Assembly (NCBI RefSeq): GCF_035621475.1
Contig: NZ_CP141799.1
Coordinates: 3,894,501-3,958,500 of the forward strand
Length of the DNA stretch: 64,000 nt
Reading direction: 5' to 3'
DNA from: Pseudomonas paeninsulae
GTDB lineage: Bacteria > Pseudomonadota > Gammaproteobacteria > Pseudomonadales > Pseudomonadaceae
Part shown: one piece after another, positions 10,901 through 17,677 of the stretch
How the letters are laid out: each line of letters begins with the position of its first letter
How positions within the stretch are numbered: position 1 is the stretch's first letter
The notes under the pieces: generated by a model
Told to the model about the DNA's origin: nothing
Databases searched by the model: none
The model's input: the letters and a program-made list of their open reading frames with translations, nothing else
Translations under genes and position numbers: made by a program

Positions 10901-11775
10901 TCCATGACACCGCGCTGGCAAATGATGGAGGGATCTTGAAGTTCACTCTGACACCAAGCAATTACACCAGCCTAACTATCTCCGGTCTTGAGGCGGGAAT
11001 GACAATTGCTGACGGAGCCCACTCGATCACGGCATCAGGCGATCAGCAAAACATTGATCTGACCGGATGGAGCCTGTCATCACTATCGATCAGCAATACC
11101 GGCACGGCATCTGCCACCCTGGCCATAACCGCCACCAACACCGTCGCAAATGGTGACTCTGCCAGCACCACCAGTTATCTGACAATTGCAAACGGCCAGT
11201 CTCTATTGAGCAACGGTACCAGTGGCTCTGACACCCTCAACGGCAGTAATGGCGCCGACATTATTCGCGGCGGTGAAGGCAATGACATCCTCAATGGTGG
11301 CAGTGGTAATGACCGCATTGAAGGCGGTAACGGCAATGACACATTACTCGGAGGTTCTGGCAACGATGTGATCTTTGGTGGTGCTGGCAACGATATCCTT
11401 GTAGGCGGCACTGGCAATGACACCCTTTGGGGCGGCAGCGGCGCAGATACCTTCGTCTGGCAAGTCGGTAATATCGGCAAAGACGTGATCAAGGACTTCA
11501 AACCTAACGAGGGCGACCGCATCGACCTGCGCGATCTATTGGTGGGCGAGGAAAATGCTGTTGATATCACCCAATACCTGCGCGTCGACACTGCCACTTC
11601 GACCCTGGAGATCAGTACCTCCGGCGACCTTAGCGGCACGGGTGCCGATGTCACCATAAAACTGGAAAACGGCGGCAACCCCGTCGATCTATCCAGCTAC
11701 GGTTCGACATCCTCGCAAATCGTCAACTCGCTGATCGCCGGCGCCGATCCGATGGTCAAGATCGACCACACCTGA
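4840..11775 (+). CDS. Giant RTX adhesin (LapA-like), C-terminal part: Calx-beta repeats, cadherin-like, LamG, RTX and type I secretion signal
   Basis: This continues the adhesin in the same frame. The first 18 residues are read out of frame, and authentic sequence resumes at about 4895. After the repeats come: a unique region with a DUF5801-like segment (about 8.6-9.0 kb); a tandem cadherin/VCBS-like domain (about 9.87-10.15 kb, with GTFTYTPAADYNGSDAFTY); a LamG/concanavalin-like lectin domain (about 10.17-10.89 kb, with WQHVAITRN and FNGQLDDLRIY); about eight RTX nonapeptides of type GGxGND (11.22-11.45 kb); and a C-terminal type I secretion target region of the VCA0849 class, starting GADTFVW and including DVIKDFKPNEGDRIDL. 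The lectin module at the distal end is a likely glycan-binding tip. A strong terminator follows the stop. The products of this gene are presumably the LapG substrate, but the cleavage site lies in the missing N-terminus. Confidence 0.9.
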   Translation: MTSRRPSASTMSPSTKTRVTATFTVTLGNATTAPVTFNYATSNGTATAGTDYTATTGSGSIAAGATTATFTVAIADDFIKEGNETFNVTLSGLSTNVAASGNDLLGVGTITDTGSTPPTETITAADTVYAVIEGPTTVAEGATTGAYTVKLVDQAGNSVTVTSATNVTVQFANGTAEAGDYAAADQTVTIAAGSSSATLTVATNEDVDFDNETFTASIKAVQDNGEFEAINISSGAAGQTASATTTIVDNDVAPTISINDVTVNEDAGTATFTVTLGNATTAPVTFNYATSNGTATAGTDYTATTGSGSIAAGATTATFTVAIADDFIKEGNETFNVTLSGLSTNVAASGNDLLGVGTITDTGSTPPTETITAADTVYAVIEGPTTVAEGATTGAYTVKLVDQAGNSVTVTSATNVTVQFANGTAEAGDYAAADQTVTIAAGSSSATLTVATNEDVDFDNETFTASIKAVQDNGEFEAINISSGAAGQTASATTTIVDNDVAPTISINDVTVNEDAGTATFTVTLGNATTAPVTFNYATSNGTATAGTDYTATTGSGSIAAGATTATFTVAIADDFIKEGNETFNVTLSGLSTNVAASGNDLLGVGTITDTGSTPPTETITAADTVYAVIEGPTTVAEGATTGAYTVKLVDQAGNSVTVTSATNVTVQFANGTAEAGDYAAADQTVTIAAGSSSATLTVATNEDVDFDNETFTASIKAVQDNGEFEAINISSGAAGQTASATTTIVDNDVAPTISINDVTVNEDAGTATFTVTLGNATTAPVTFNYATSNGTATAGTDYTATTGSGSIAAGATTATFTVAIADDFIKEGNETFNVTLSGLSTNVAASGNDLLGVGTITDTGSTPPTETITAADTVYAVIEGPTTVAEGATTGAYTVKLVDQAGNSVTVTSATNVTVQFANGTAEAGDYAAADQTVTIAAGSSSATLTVATNEDVDFDNETFTASIKAVQDNGEFEAINISSGAAGQTASATTTIVDNDVAPTISINDVTVNEDAGTATFTVTLGNATTAPVTFNYATSNGTATAGTDYTATTDSGSIAAGATTATFTVAIADDFIKEGNETFNVTLSGLSTNVAASGNDLLGVGTITDTGSTPPTETITAADTVYAVIEGPTTVAEGATTSDYTVRLIDQFGNPVTVASATSVTVRFANGSAEDNDYQYGNGVTATFTIAAGASSVSFPVSTVDDLLFESDETFSVSIAGVKDTGAFEHVAIGASSSVTTTILNNDTLSVGNTAGDDDDVNENRDNISTNDIQHTGTISPVAADITLSIDASGASGLTSNHQAITYAWSAASRTLTASTASGTVFSVTLSASGDSYAFKQFLGIDHAVIAGEAHSLNIPLTLLAKDSAGNQLTTAGFSITVADDAPSVSGTKVITTANDGNYSESGFLTEATLSNDVTGITWNTAGLPSLVFEGKPVLYVDHGNGTLTGQLADGTLIFRATIDPTTVNGNNSPQYSFELLNSVGRLGVLEAESSYTVISGGNINHLQLGFGDYLIDSMTAVNGSGATSTVNTNNNWIGVGGNWFNPGEKLSMAFTDPSGAAGQVRDLNMLVEGQGNSPYTVNWKVTAAIDANGTTVTYSGSVSGSGNSDMPFSIPLQNGALYFTNLDISSSSGDFRIAFSDVTANNYFTDIPLDLSYTLTDADGDTANGLIDVTLTANHVPRAGDDSIRTEEDTSISGNLATNDTLSLDGGNIWALGTQASHGTALVNADGTFTYTPAADYNGSDAFTYTLTDANGDRSTATVQVSVTPVNDATSPTLSLATIGQWTFNEASGAATTNNQYANQTGRLADDNSSGGSALPSFTSTSRNATAGNNLNFQDAGDRVNIDTSVTQPLMGTATLTFWVKTTQAGGVSGAGNSWDLPTVIGSEHNGGGNDIQWGAINNQGKIGFGVGNVAGVYSTSTINDGNWQHVAITRNAVSKLVEIYVNGVREATGSPNDPAFTATINKLVSIGVNNNFSNNSSASDLADNRYFNGQLDDLRIYAGVLTQSQITAIRNIESGFHDTALANDGGILKFTLTPSNYTSLTISGLEAGMTIADGAHSITASGDQQNIDLTGWSLSSLSISNTGTASATLAITATNTVANGDSASTTSYLTIANGQSLLSNGTSGSDTLNGSNGADIIRGGEGNDILNGGSGNDRIEGGNGNDTLLGGSGNDVIFGGAGNDILVGGTGNDTLWGGSGADTFVWQVGNIGKDVIKDFKPNEGDRIDLRDLLVGEENAVDITQYLRVDTATSTLEISTSGDLSGTGADVTIKLENGGNPVDLSSYGSTSSQIVNSLIAGADPMVKIDHT

Positions 11776-11780
11776 TGGAC

Positions 11781-11814
11781 AAAACCCCGCTACCATCCGC
11801 TAGCGGGGTTTTTC
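11781..11814 (+). terminator. Rho-independent terminator of the adhesin gene
   Basis: A perfect 12-bp stem has arms AAAACCCCGCTA and TAGCGGGGTTTT around an 8-base loop and ends in a T run. It sits 5 bases after the adhesin stop codon. Confidence 0.92.
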
Positions 11815-11847
11815 ATTCAGGGCATTCGATAGGGCAAGGAGTGGTCG

Positions 11848-12186
11848 ATGTTGTATGTGAAGCGTGATGCCTGGGGCAATTTGCAGCAGGTAGAGGCGGC
11901 GCCGTTCGATGGCATGGATGGCGAGATTGCCGCTGATGATCAGGAGGCGCTGGCCTGGTATGCCAACCAGAATATGGAAAGCAGCCTACTGCAACTCAAG
12001 CAAAGCGACCTGGATATGATCCGGGTACTGGAAGACTTGATTAGCGTGCTGATCCGCAAGGGGGTTGTACGCATCACCGACTTGCCCGAGGTGGCACAGG
12101 CCAAGCTGGTAGGGCGCAGCAAGGCCCGTGATGCTCTGGGCGGGTTGAACCGGCTGATCAATGACGATGAGTCCGAATTGATCTGA
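11848..12186 (+). CDS. Conserved hypothetical protein (112 aa)
   Basis: This is a small acidic, soluble protein with no signal peptide or membrane segment. The start is well placed: AAGGAG lies six bases before the ATG. The middle (LKQSDLDMIRVLEDLISVLIRKG) is helical and the C-terminal half (DLPEVAQAKLVGRSKARDALGG) looks like a helical hairpin. From memory, orthologues are widespread in pseudomonads and are sometimes labelled tryptophan synthase subunit beta-like. I see no catalytic motif or PLP site supporting that label. It follows the adhesin terminator and is convergent with lapD, so it is probably transcribed alone. Function unknown. Confidence 0.75.
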   Translation: MLYVKRDAWGNLQQVEAAPFDGMDGEIAADDQEALAWYANQNMESSLLQLKQSDLDMIRVLEDLISVLIRKGVVRITDLPEVAQAKLVGRSKARDALGGLNRLINDDESELI

Positions 12187-12197
12187 GCGGCTGTGAC

Positions 12198-12236
12198 AGC
12201 AAGGCTTCGCGGCTAAAGCCACTGCCACAGGTTCCA
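12198..12236. repeat. REP-like intergenic element
   Basis: The segment contains TTCGCGGCTAAAGCCACTG, the reverse of the common Pseudomonas REP motif that includes GGCTTTAGCCGCGAA. It lies between two convergent genes. Similar elements occur at about 38136 and 54897. Confidence 0.55.
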
Positions 12237-12310
12237 TCATCAGTTCGTAGGCTGAACCGGAACGCCAGCCGCTCATGAGCGCAACGTACCGTCCAGCATT
12301 CCCACCAGCA

Positions 12311-12338
12311 ACGGCGTACTGCTTCGCGAGTACGCCGT
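12311..12338. repeat. Perfect inverted repeat between convergent genes
   Basis: Arms ACGGCGTACT and AGTACGCCGT flank the 8-base loop GCTTCGCG. No T run follows on either strand, so it is a weak terminator candidate or a repeat-family hairpin. Confidence 0.5.
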
Positions 12339-12426
12339 ACGGTGTGGGCCATGCTCATGACCGGACCTCCTCATCGACAAGTGCTGCAGACCAAGCTCTT
12401 GTGGGTAATCCCTGACGGAAATCACC

Positions 12427-14361
12427 TCAAACCCAGCGACCCGGCTCGCCAAACAAGCGGCCCTGAACGCCCTCGATACCCAGGTCACGCAATGCCTGCC
12501 ACTCACCGTCGGTTTCGACCCGCTCAGCAATCAGCGGCAGATCGATGCTGTGGGCTGCGCGCTGCATGGCCTCAATGAACAGACGCTTGTCGTTCTCGGC
12601 GTCGATGGCGCGGATATAGCTGCCATCCACCTTGAGGTAGCTGAGACCGAGTTTGGCCAGGTTGCCGATCATGCTGAAGCGTCCGCCGAAGTGCTGCAGC
12701 CCCAGGCTGAAGCCGAGGCTACGCAGACGCACGGTCAGCGCCTCCAGAGCCGCGGCATCGGGCAACTGATCTTCGTCCAGTTCCAGGGTCAGGCGTGCGC
12801 CCAGATGCACATGTTGACGCAGCCGCTCATAGAGTTGCTGCAGTGCCTGCGGATCACGAATGGTGCTACCGGAGAGGCTCAACGCAACACAACTACTATT
12901 GGTCTGCAGCTGCGCCAATACCCAGTCGAGCATGGCCAGGTCGAGACGGGTGGCCCAGCCGAAACGCTCCAGCCAGGGCAGAAAGCGCCCCGCCGGTACC
13001 GGGTTGTTCTGCTCATCGAGCAAACGCGCCAGCACCTTGAGGTGCAACACCTGCGCCGGATCAGCCGCACTCACCACCGGCTGCACATAAAGCTGGAAAC
13101 GCCCCTGATTGAGCGCCTGATCCAACAAGCTATGCCAGCTCTGCCGTTCATCGGCGGCAGGCCGCTGTGCGTCGTGCTCGCTGCAGGCCCAGTTCTGCAG
13201 GCTCTGACTGCTGGCCTGGGCCAGCGCCGCATCCAGCGCGGCATAAATAGCCGCAAGCTGATCGCCCGGAGCGAAGGCCGTCATACCGATATGCGCGACC
13301 GGTAAACAATCGCTGGCGCCGGTCTGCTGTAGGCTGGCCAGGGCGCCGTCCAGGCTCTCTGCCAACTGCTCCGCTTCACTGCGATCGAGGCCGGCAGCCA
13401 ACACGGCAAATTCGCCGCCACGGTTGCGCGCCAACAAGTAGTGGCCTTGGCTGATTTGCTGCAACTGCACGGCGATGGCCTTGAGCAACTGGTCGGTACG
13501 CTGGCCGCCCAGACGCTGGTTGAGTCCGGTCAGATCATTGACCCGCAGCAGCAGCATGAAGCCGCTACCGGCGTGCTCATCGACACCCACGCGCGCCTGC
13601 AATTGCAGATCGAAGTAACGCCGATTGGCCAGCCCGGTGAGGCTGTCCTGATAGGCCTCGGCACGCAGTTTCTCACTGCGCGCAGCTTCCTCGGCGAATA
13701 GCGCCTTGAGCTTCTCGACCATCTGGTTCATGGCATTGACCACCCGACGGAACTCAGGAGTCTTGGGCAACTCTTGCAGGCTGAGAAACTCACGCCGGGC
13801 GATGGCATTGGACTGCTCGACCATGTAATCCAGCGGCCGCAACTGGCGCTTGAGCAGCAGTACACCCAAACCGATGCAGACCACGCCACTGACTGCCAAC
13901 CAGAGCAGCACACCGAGAGCGCTTTGCCACAGTTTGCCAACAGCGAACAGCGGATGGCTGGTGACCTCGACCCGCGCGGCCTGGCGCCAGCCGTCGCTGA
14001 CGATGGCATCGCCACTGGCCGGCGCCAAGTCGACCAGATCGGCGAACCACTGCGGCGCCTCGGCGGTGACCGGCACACCCGTGCGCTCGACCATCACCTG
14101 CCCACTCTCCGAGTCGAGCACCCTGATGCTCTCGAAGTAACCGCTGTCGAAAATTGAGCTGACCATCAGCTCGATCATCGCCATATCGTTGATATGCGGA
14201 CTCAACGACAGGCCCAAAGCGGTCGCCGCATCCTGGGCATGCGCCCGTAATTGGTTGGCCTGCTGCTCGCGCGAACTCTCCACGCTAACCAGAAAGCTAC
14301 CGGTGAAGTTCACCAGCATCAGCACGCAGATGGCAATAAACAACTGCTTGAACAGTGACAT
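12427..14361 (-). CDS. lapD: LapD, inner-membrane c-di-GMP receptor (degenerate GGDEF-EAL)
   Basis: LapD senses cytoplasmic c-di-GMP and, when bound, sequesters the periplasmic protease LapG so that the surface adhesin is kept. The sequence shows the expected layout: an N-terminal membrane helix (residues 5-25), a periplasmic output domain (about 26-145), a second membrane helix (about 150-171), a HAMP-like linker, a degenerate GGDEF domain whose signature reads RGGEF, and a degenerate EAL domain with KVLARL where EAL is expected. Both degeneracies are typical of LapD, which binds but does not make or cleave c-di-GMP. I chose the ATG at 14361, giving MSLFKQLF, because AAGGAGT lies five bases upstream. 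A TTG three bases earlier is too close to that site. It follows lapG by 22 bases on the same strand, so the two are an operon. Confidence 0.95.
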   Translation of the reverse strand: MSLFKQLFIAICVLMLVNFTGSFLVSVESSREQQANQLRAHAQDAATALGLSLSPHINDMAMIELMVSSIFDSGYFESIRVLDSESGQVMVERTGVPVTAEAPQWFADLVDLAPASGDAIVSDGWRQAARVEVTSHPLFAVGKLWQSALGVLLWLAVSGVVCIGLGVLLLKRQLRPLDYMVEQSNAIARREFLSLQELPKTPEFRRVVNAMNQMVEKLKALFAEEAARSEKLRAEAYQDSLTGLANRRYFDLQLQARVGVDEHAGSGFMLLLRVNDLTGLNQRLGGQRTDQLLKAIAVQLQQISQGHYLLARNRGGEFAVLAAGLDRSEAEQLAESLDGALASLQQTGASDCLPVAHIGMTAFAPGDQLAAIYAALDAALAQASSQSLQNWACSEHDAQRPAADERQSWHSLLDQALNQGRFQLYVQPVVSAADPAQVLHLKVLARLLDEQNNPVPAGRFLPWLERFGWATRLDLAMLDWVLAQLQTNSSCVALSLSGSTIRDPQALQQLYERLRQHVHLGARLTLELDEDQLPDAAALEALTVRLRSLGFSLGLQHFGGRFSMIGNLAKLGLSYLKVDGSYIRAIDAENDKRLFIEAMQRAAHSIDLPLIAERVETDGEWQALRDLGIEGVQGRLFGEPGRWV

Positions 14362-14383
14362 CAACCACTCCTTCGGGTCGCTC

Positions 14384-15139
14384 TCAAGGGAAGCCTTCGG
14401 CCCGCATTTTTTTCAATAGATCCTGCCAGCGCGAAAGGCGCTTGCTGTCTCCTACTTGCTTGCCGCCGCCAGCGCCGGGCAGCCACAGCCCCTCGGCGTT
14501 GAAAGCATAGACAGGCACCAGATCGCGGCGCTGACTGGCCGGCTCGATAGCATCGATCAGGTTATCCAGCACCAGCGGCATGGCCAGAGGATGTTCGTAA
14601 TAGGTGAGCACCATGTGCGCCTGATTCAAACGCACCGCCTTGACGTAGGTGATGCGCAGCTTCTCACTCGGCACACCTAGCTGGCGCAGGCTGAAGTACT
14701 TGGCGAGGGCATAATCCTCGCAGTCGGCGGCCCCCTGAAACAGCGCCTCGACTGGAGTGGCCCAGTAATCATTGACCTTCCATATCTGGATATCATCGCG
14801 AAAGCGCAGGCGCAGGTTGAAGAAGCGGTTGACCGCTTGCAGCTGTGCCATTTCGCCGACGTCTGCCTGCTCCTGCAGCAGTCGCTGCCAATCATCGATG
14901 CGGCCACGGCCCTGTCCAAGCGGCCCATACAATTGCTCGGCACGCTTGCTGATCAGGTTGAAATCCCAGTCGGCCTGTAACGCACCGGAAATTAGCAACA
15001 CGGCCAGCAGCCAGGCCGCCACCCATGGCCAGCGACGATACGCGCGCACAACTTCGATACGACCGGTCTGCAAACTGAGGATTCCACACGTCAGGCCTGC
15101 GCCATGTTGCGGGCGACGCAGGCAAAACACAATTGCCAA
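14384..15139 (-). CDS. lapG: LapG, periplasmic cysteine protease that releases the adhesin
   Basis: LapG is a calcium-dependent, transglutaminase-like cysteine protease (family C93) that cuts the N-terminus of LapA-type adhesins when LapD is not occupied by c-di-GMP. A signal-anchor segment is visible (WPWVAAWLLAVLLISGALQA). The catalytic triad is visible as Cys in GAADCEDYA (about residue 140), His in NQAHMVLTYY (about 175) and Asp in LVLDNLID (about 192). Aspartates near the active-site Cys (DCED) are the usual calcium ligands. The longest reading starts at a TTG, and a start a few codons later is also possible. It is the first gene of the lapG-lapD operon and converges on the adhesin gene. 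Confidence 0.93.
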   Translation of the reverse strand: MAIVFCLRRPQHGAGLTCGILSLQTGRIEVVRAYRRWPWVAAWLLAVLLISGALQADWDFNLISKRAEQLYGPLGQGRGRIDDWQRLLQEQADVGEMAQLQAVNRFFNLRLRFRDDIQIWKVNDYWATPVEALFQGAADCEDYALAKYFSLRQLGVPSEKLRITYVKAVRLNQAHMVLTYYEHPLAMPLVLDNLIDAIEPASQRRDLVPVYAFNAEGLWLPGAGGGKQVGDSKRLSRWQDLLKKMRAEGFP

Positions 15140-15406
15140 CTGCCATCATGGTGGGAAACACACAGGAGAGGTGTTCTGGAGCCGTCGCCGGCGCAGCTGA
15201 TGCACGCAACGTAACGGTCAGTTCAGGATGTGGCGAGACAGACAGAGAGCCAGGGCTGCCGCCGCCATGGCTATCGAAAGAAAGGTTGGATGGACGAAAT
15301 CAGTTCTGCGGGCGCAGCTAAGGCAAGCTCAACCAGCATGCCGCGCCCAGAGCATGCCCGACGCACGCCCAGCATGACTGCTGGCGTGCGCCGCAACGGG
15401 TCTCAG

Positions 15407-15895
15407 CTAGTTGCGGTGACCTTCCCTCCCGCGCCGATTATCGCTGCGCGAGTCTTGATCACGCTGCTGCCGGTTCGACGAACGTTGTTGCCGCTCATGC
15501 TGATCCAGCCGCTTGCCGTTCCAACCCTGACGCTGTTGCGCCGCGCGGTAGTCTTGGCCGCGCTGATCGCGACGGCCCGCATGACGCTGGTCGCGGCGCC
15601 CGTCATGGCGCTGTTCGGCGCGACGGTCGTTGTTGAAATGACGTTGCTGCGGTGCCGGTAAATAGCGGCGCTGGTCATGCCGGGGGGCGTCATAACGACG
15701 CTGGACGTGGCGACGGTCGTCGTATCGGTAATGCCGCGGCGCGTCATATACCGGGTAACGCTGCCCCCGATAATCGCCACCCGAATAATAGTGGCGGTCA
15801 TATCCTGAGGAGCGATGGTCATAACCGTCGCCGTAGACCGCGCAACCGGTTAAAAACAGCCCCAACAGCGCAATAAGCATGAATTTATAGGGCAT
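15407..15895 (-). CDS. Lipoprotein with long Arg/Gln/Asp/His-rich low-complexity tail
   Basis: The start at 15895 is set by a strong GGAGG five bases upstream. The N-terminus (MPYKFMLIALLGLFLTGC) is a lipoprotein signal with lipobox LTGC, so the mature protein begins at the cysteine near residue 18. The remaining 145 or so residues are low complexity: first Tyr/Asp/Gly/His-rich (DGYDHRSSGYDRHYYSGG), then Arg/Gln/Asp-rich to the end. No catalytic domain is visible. The composition suggests a disordered, strongly charged periplasmic or surface protein that could bind polyanions or metals, but that is inference. It is on the same strand as the tiny lipoprotein upstream (15995-16150), 99 bases away. 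Confidence 0.75.
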   Translation of the reverse strand: MPYKFMLIALLGLFLTGCAVYGDGYDHRSSGYDRHYYSGGDYRGQRYPVYDAPRHYRYDDRRHVQRRYDAPRHDQRRYLPAPQQRHFNNDRRAEQRHDGRRDQRHAGRRDQRGQDYRAAQQRQGWNGKRLDQHERQQRSSNRQQRDQDSRSDNRRGREGHRN

Positions 15896-15994
15896 GGAGA
15901 CCTCCATGAGCACAATAAGAAGAAAGCCAGCGACTGCTGGCCTTCGGGGTGCTCTCATGAAGTTGGACAACGATTTTGCGAGGAAAGTGCCCGA

Positions 15995-16150
15995 TTAGCA
16001 GCGGCCCTTCTTGGCCTGACCAGGAGGGCAATGTGACGAACCGCCGCCGCCATCGCCAATATCGACACCTATACCCGGCAGCCGCAGGCTACATGCAGGC
16101 AAAGTGACCATCAGCATACCAGCCAGTACTAATCCCATTAGTGCTTTCAT
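15995..16150 (-). CDS. Small lipoprotein, 51 aa, with C-terminal HCPPGQAKKGRC
   Basis: This short frame encodes MKALMGLVLAGMLMVTLPAC followed by a mature peptide of about 31 residues. The lipobox is LPAC, with the acylated Cys at residue 20. The mature part has a Gly-rich linker (GDGGGGSS) and ends in HCPPGQAKKGRC. From memory, a CPPGQAKKGxC ending occurs in several small hypothetical exported proteins of Gammaproteobacteria, and the two Cys could form a disulfide. The ribosome site is weak, with AGGAT about a dozen bases upstream. The clear signal peptide, lipobox and clean stop argue that it is real. Function unknown. Confidence 0.65.
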   Translation of the reverse strand: MKALMGLVLAGMLMVTLPACSLRLPGIGVDIGDGGGGSSHCPPGQAKKGRC

Positions 16151-16571
16151 AAGTCATTACCATCCTAGGTTGCCACGGCAGGCAAAGTTGACTGCCGCTA
16201 CTGCTTAAACACGCCCGGAGACCAGAACAACCCACTCTACTGGTGCAACTGTTTGCCGTTGATCAGCAGCAGGCAGTCAACGGCTTCACTGTGGGCTTGA
16301 TCGACTCCATCGTATAGGACAATGCTCAGGGAGCCATAATTCATCATTGACGCCCGCCAGCGCGTTTTTAACTGGAAAGACCAGGCACGTTAGCGCCTAC
16401 AAGGGAGCGCAGCGCGCTCATAACGCACCACGCTGGCGCGACAAATAGTGCAAGCCAAGCATTGAGCCCGGCGTTAGCGCATTGCGAGCATCTGGCACGA
16501 TGTTCGCCGTACTCAGCTGTGCAGGAATAGTCCGTGTTGGCGGAATCGCAGCACCACAATGTGCAATAGCC
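16151..16571. other. Gene-free stretch upstream of the guanidine riboswitch
   Basis: About 420 bases hold no convincing gene. They presumably contain the promoter for the riboswitch transcript and the divergent small lipoprotein. No clear sigma-70 or sigma-54 promoter could be picked by eye. Confidence 0.5.
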
Positions 16572-16660
16572 GACTAGGGTTCCGGCTCGCTTAGCGAGTG
16601 ACTGGTCCGAGAGTTGGCGACCTGTGAAGTGGTTACACGGCGGGATAAAAGCCCGGGAAC
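16572..16660 (+). promoter_or_regulatory. Guanidine-I (ykkC class) riboswitch
   Basis: The conserved aptamer blocks appear in the right order and spacing: CTAGGGTTCCG at about 16573, a short GC hairpin (CTCGC/GCGAG), CTGGTCCGAGAG at about 16602, and ACACGGCGGGATAAAAGCCCGGG at about 16634-16657, split here only by wording. These are hallmark segments of the guanidine-I riboswitch, which senses free guanidine and turns on guanidine export or guanidine carboxylase operons. Downstream, a GC-rich segment and the ribosome site GGAGG lead directly into the scar ORF at 16728. The element therefore looks intact while its target operon is missing. Confidence 0.9.
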
Positions 16661-16727
16661 ACGCGCCCGTGTATTGGGGAAACCGCCGCGCACTCCTGCC
16701 CGCCCTTTCTCGAACTGGAGGTTCCTT

Positions 16728-17021
16728 GTGCGTAAGTCCCGTCTGTTCTCCATTCTCGCTGCCGGCCTTGCCGCCGCCATCAGCCTCACTAGCCACGCCG
16801 CCCCTAAAACCGACTTCAGCGTCTGCTGGACCATCTACGCTGGCTGGATGCCCTGGAAATACGGCGGCCCACCGTTTCGCCCCGGCATGGCCCGCGTCAC
16901 CGAGGGCGGCGTTGCCATCGCAGTGGAAGTCTGGGAGCGGCCGAGCAGTGAGCTGGGCTCCTTCCTCACCGGCATCCCGGCGCCACTGGCTCTGGGCAAG
17001 GTGCAGCTGGCAGGCGGCTAA
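16728..17021 (+). pseudogene. Deletion scar: ABC substrate-binding protein N-terminus fused to allophanate hydrolase C-terminal segment
   Basis: A GTG start is preceded by GGAGG. Residues 1-24 are a signal peptide (RKSRLFSILAAGLAAAISL, cleaved near SHA-AP). Residues 25-46 (PKTDFSVCWTIYAGWMPWKY) match my memory of the mature start of the substrate-binding protein of the urea/guanidine-carboxylase-linked ABC transporter. Residues 47-97 switch abruptly to sequence typical of the C-terminal domain of allophanate hydrolase: RPGMARVTEGG, EVWERPSSELGSFL, GIPAPLALGKVQL. In complete operons these two genes lie at opposite ends, with permease, ATPase, associated proteins and carboxylase between. The simplest reading is one large in-frame deletion. 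The ORF also stops about 60 residues before the usual end of allophanate hydrolase, where it meets the convergent methyltransferase gene. A 97-aa exported product could still be made, but probably has no function. Confidence 0.75.
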
Positions 17022-17677
17022 GCCAGTAGCCGCTGATATTGGAGAATACGCCCCTTGAAAGGCGCCTCCGGGTCATCCAGCAGGTTCACCGTGTCGGCCA
17101 TCTGCTGATAGCCATGCCCCAGCATCAACCGACTGAAGCGCGCGCCATTGCCACGGCCGGGATCGACGATCACCACCCGGCAGCAGCGCGCGCCGTGACG
17201 GGCGATAAAGTCGGCGAGCTGGGCTGGGTGGACGGGCTCATAAAGCAGGTCGCTGCCGATGATCAGGTCGAACAGACCCAGGCCCAGGTAATGCTCGGCC
17301 CAGTCGCAGTTGTGATAGGTGACCGGCGGCAACTCATTGAGCACGGAGTTACGCAGGAGAAATTCGCCGGCCAGCGGATGGTAGTCGCTGGCGGTGATAT
17401 CCGCGCCCAGGCGTTGCAGCAACAAGCTGGTCAGCCCCAGGCCGCAGCCCAGTTCGAGGATGCGCAGGCCCTGCACGGCCATGCCACTCAAGGTCTGCGC
17501 CAACACTTGGCCGGCCGGCCAAATCTGGCCGAACAGCGGCCAGGTCGCCGACGAGATCCCCGCCTGCTCGGCCAGGCCGTCAGGATCGGCGAACTGCTGT
17601 TTATCGCGCAGGGAACACAGGTGAAAATCCTCAGCACCGATGCTGAGGGTGGAGTATTTGATGCGGTAACCAGGCAT
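17018..17677 (-). CDS. Class I SAM-dependent methyltransferase (Methyltransf_16-like)
   Basis: This is a soluble 219-aa protein with a Rossmann-type methyltransferase fold. Motif I is ILELGCGLGLTSLLL (about residues 92-106), the acidic end of beta-2 is ITASDYHP, and a motif IV-like segment is FDLIIGSDLLYEP. The last is reminiscent of the lysine-methyltransferase (METTL21/Methyltransf_16) family. N-terminal WPLFGQIWPAGQVLA matches the family's W-P...W-x-A region. The substrate is unknown: a protein lysine or a small molecule are both possible. Its stop overlaps the stop of the scar ORF on the other strand by three bases, so the deletion there reached exactly to this gene. Confidence 0.82.
   Translation of the reverse strand: MPGYRIKYSTLSIGAEDFHLCSLRDKQQFADPDGLAEQAGISSATWPLFGQIWPAGQVLAQTLSGMAVQGLRILELGCGLGLTSLLLQRLGADITASDYHPLAGEFLLRNSVLNELPPVTYHNCDWAEHYLGLGLFDLIIGSDLLYEPVHPAQLADFIARHGARCCRVVIVDPGRGNGARFSRLMLGHGYQQMADTVNLLDDPEAPFKGRILQYQRLLA

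Noticed and set aside
12550..13305. 251-codon plus-strand frame opposite lapD
   Set aside because: It lies entirely inside the well-supported lapD gene on the other strand and has no recognisable domain.
16368..16834. Minus-strand frames overlapping the riboswitch region
   Set aside because: They are antisense to a structured RNA element and have no plausible start or domain.
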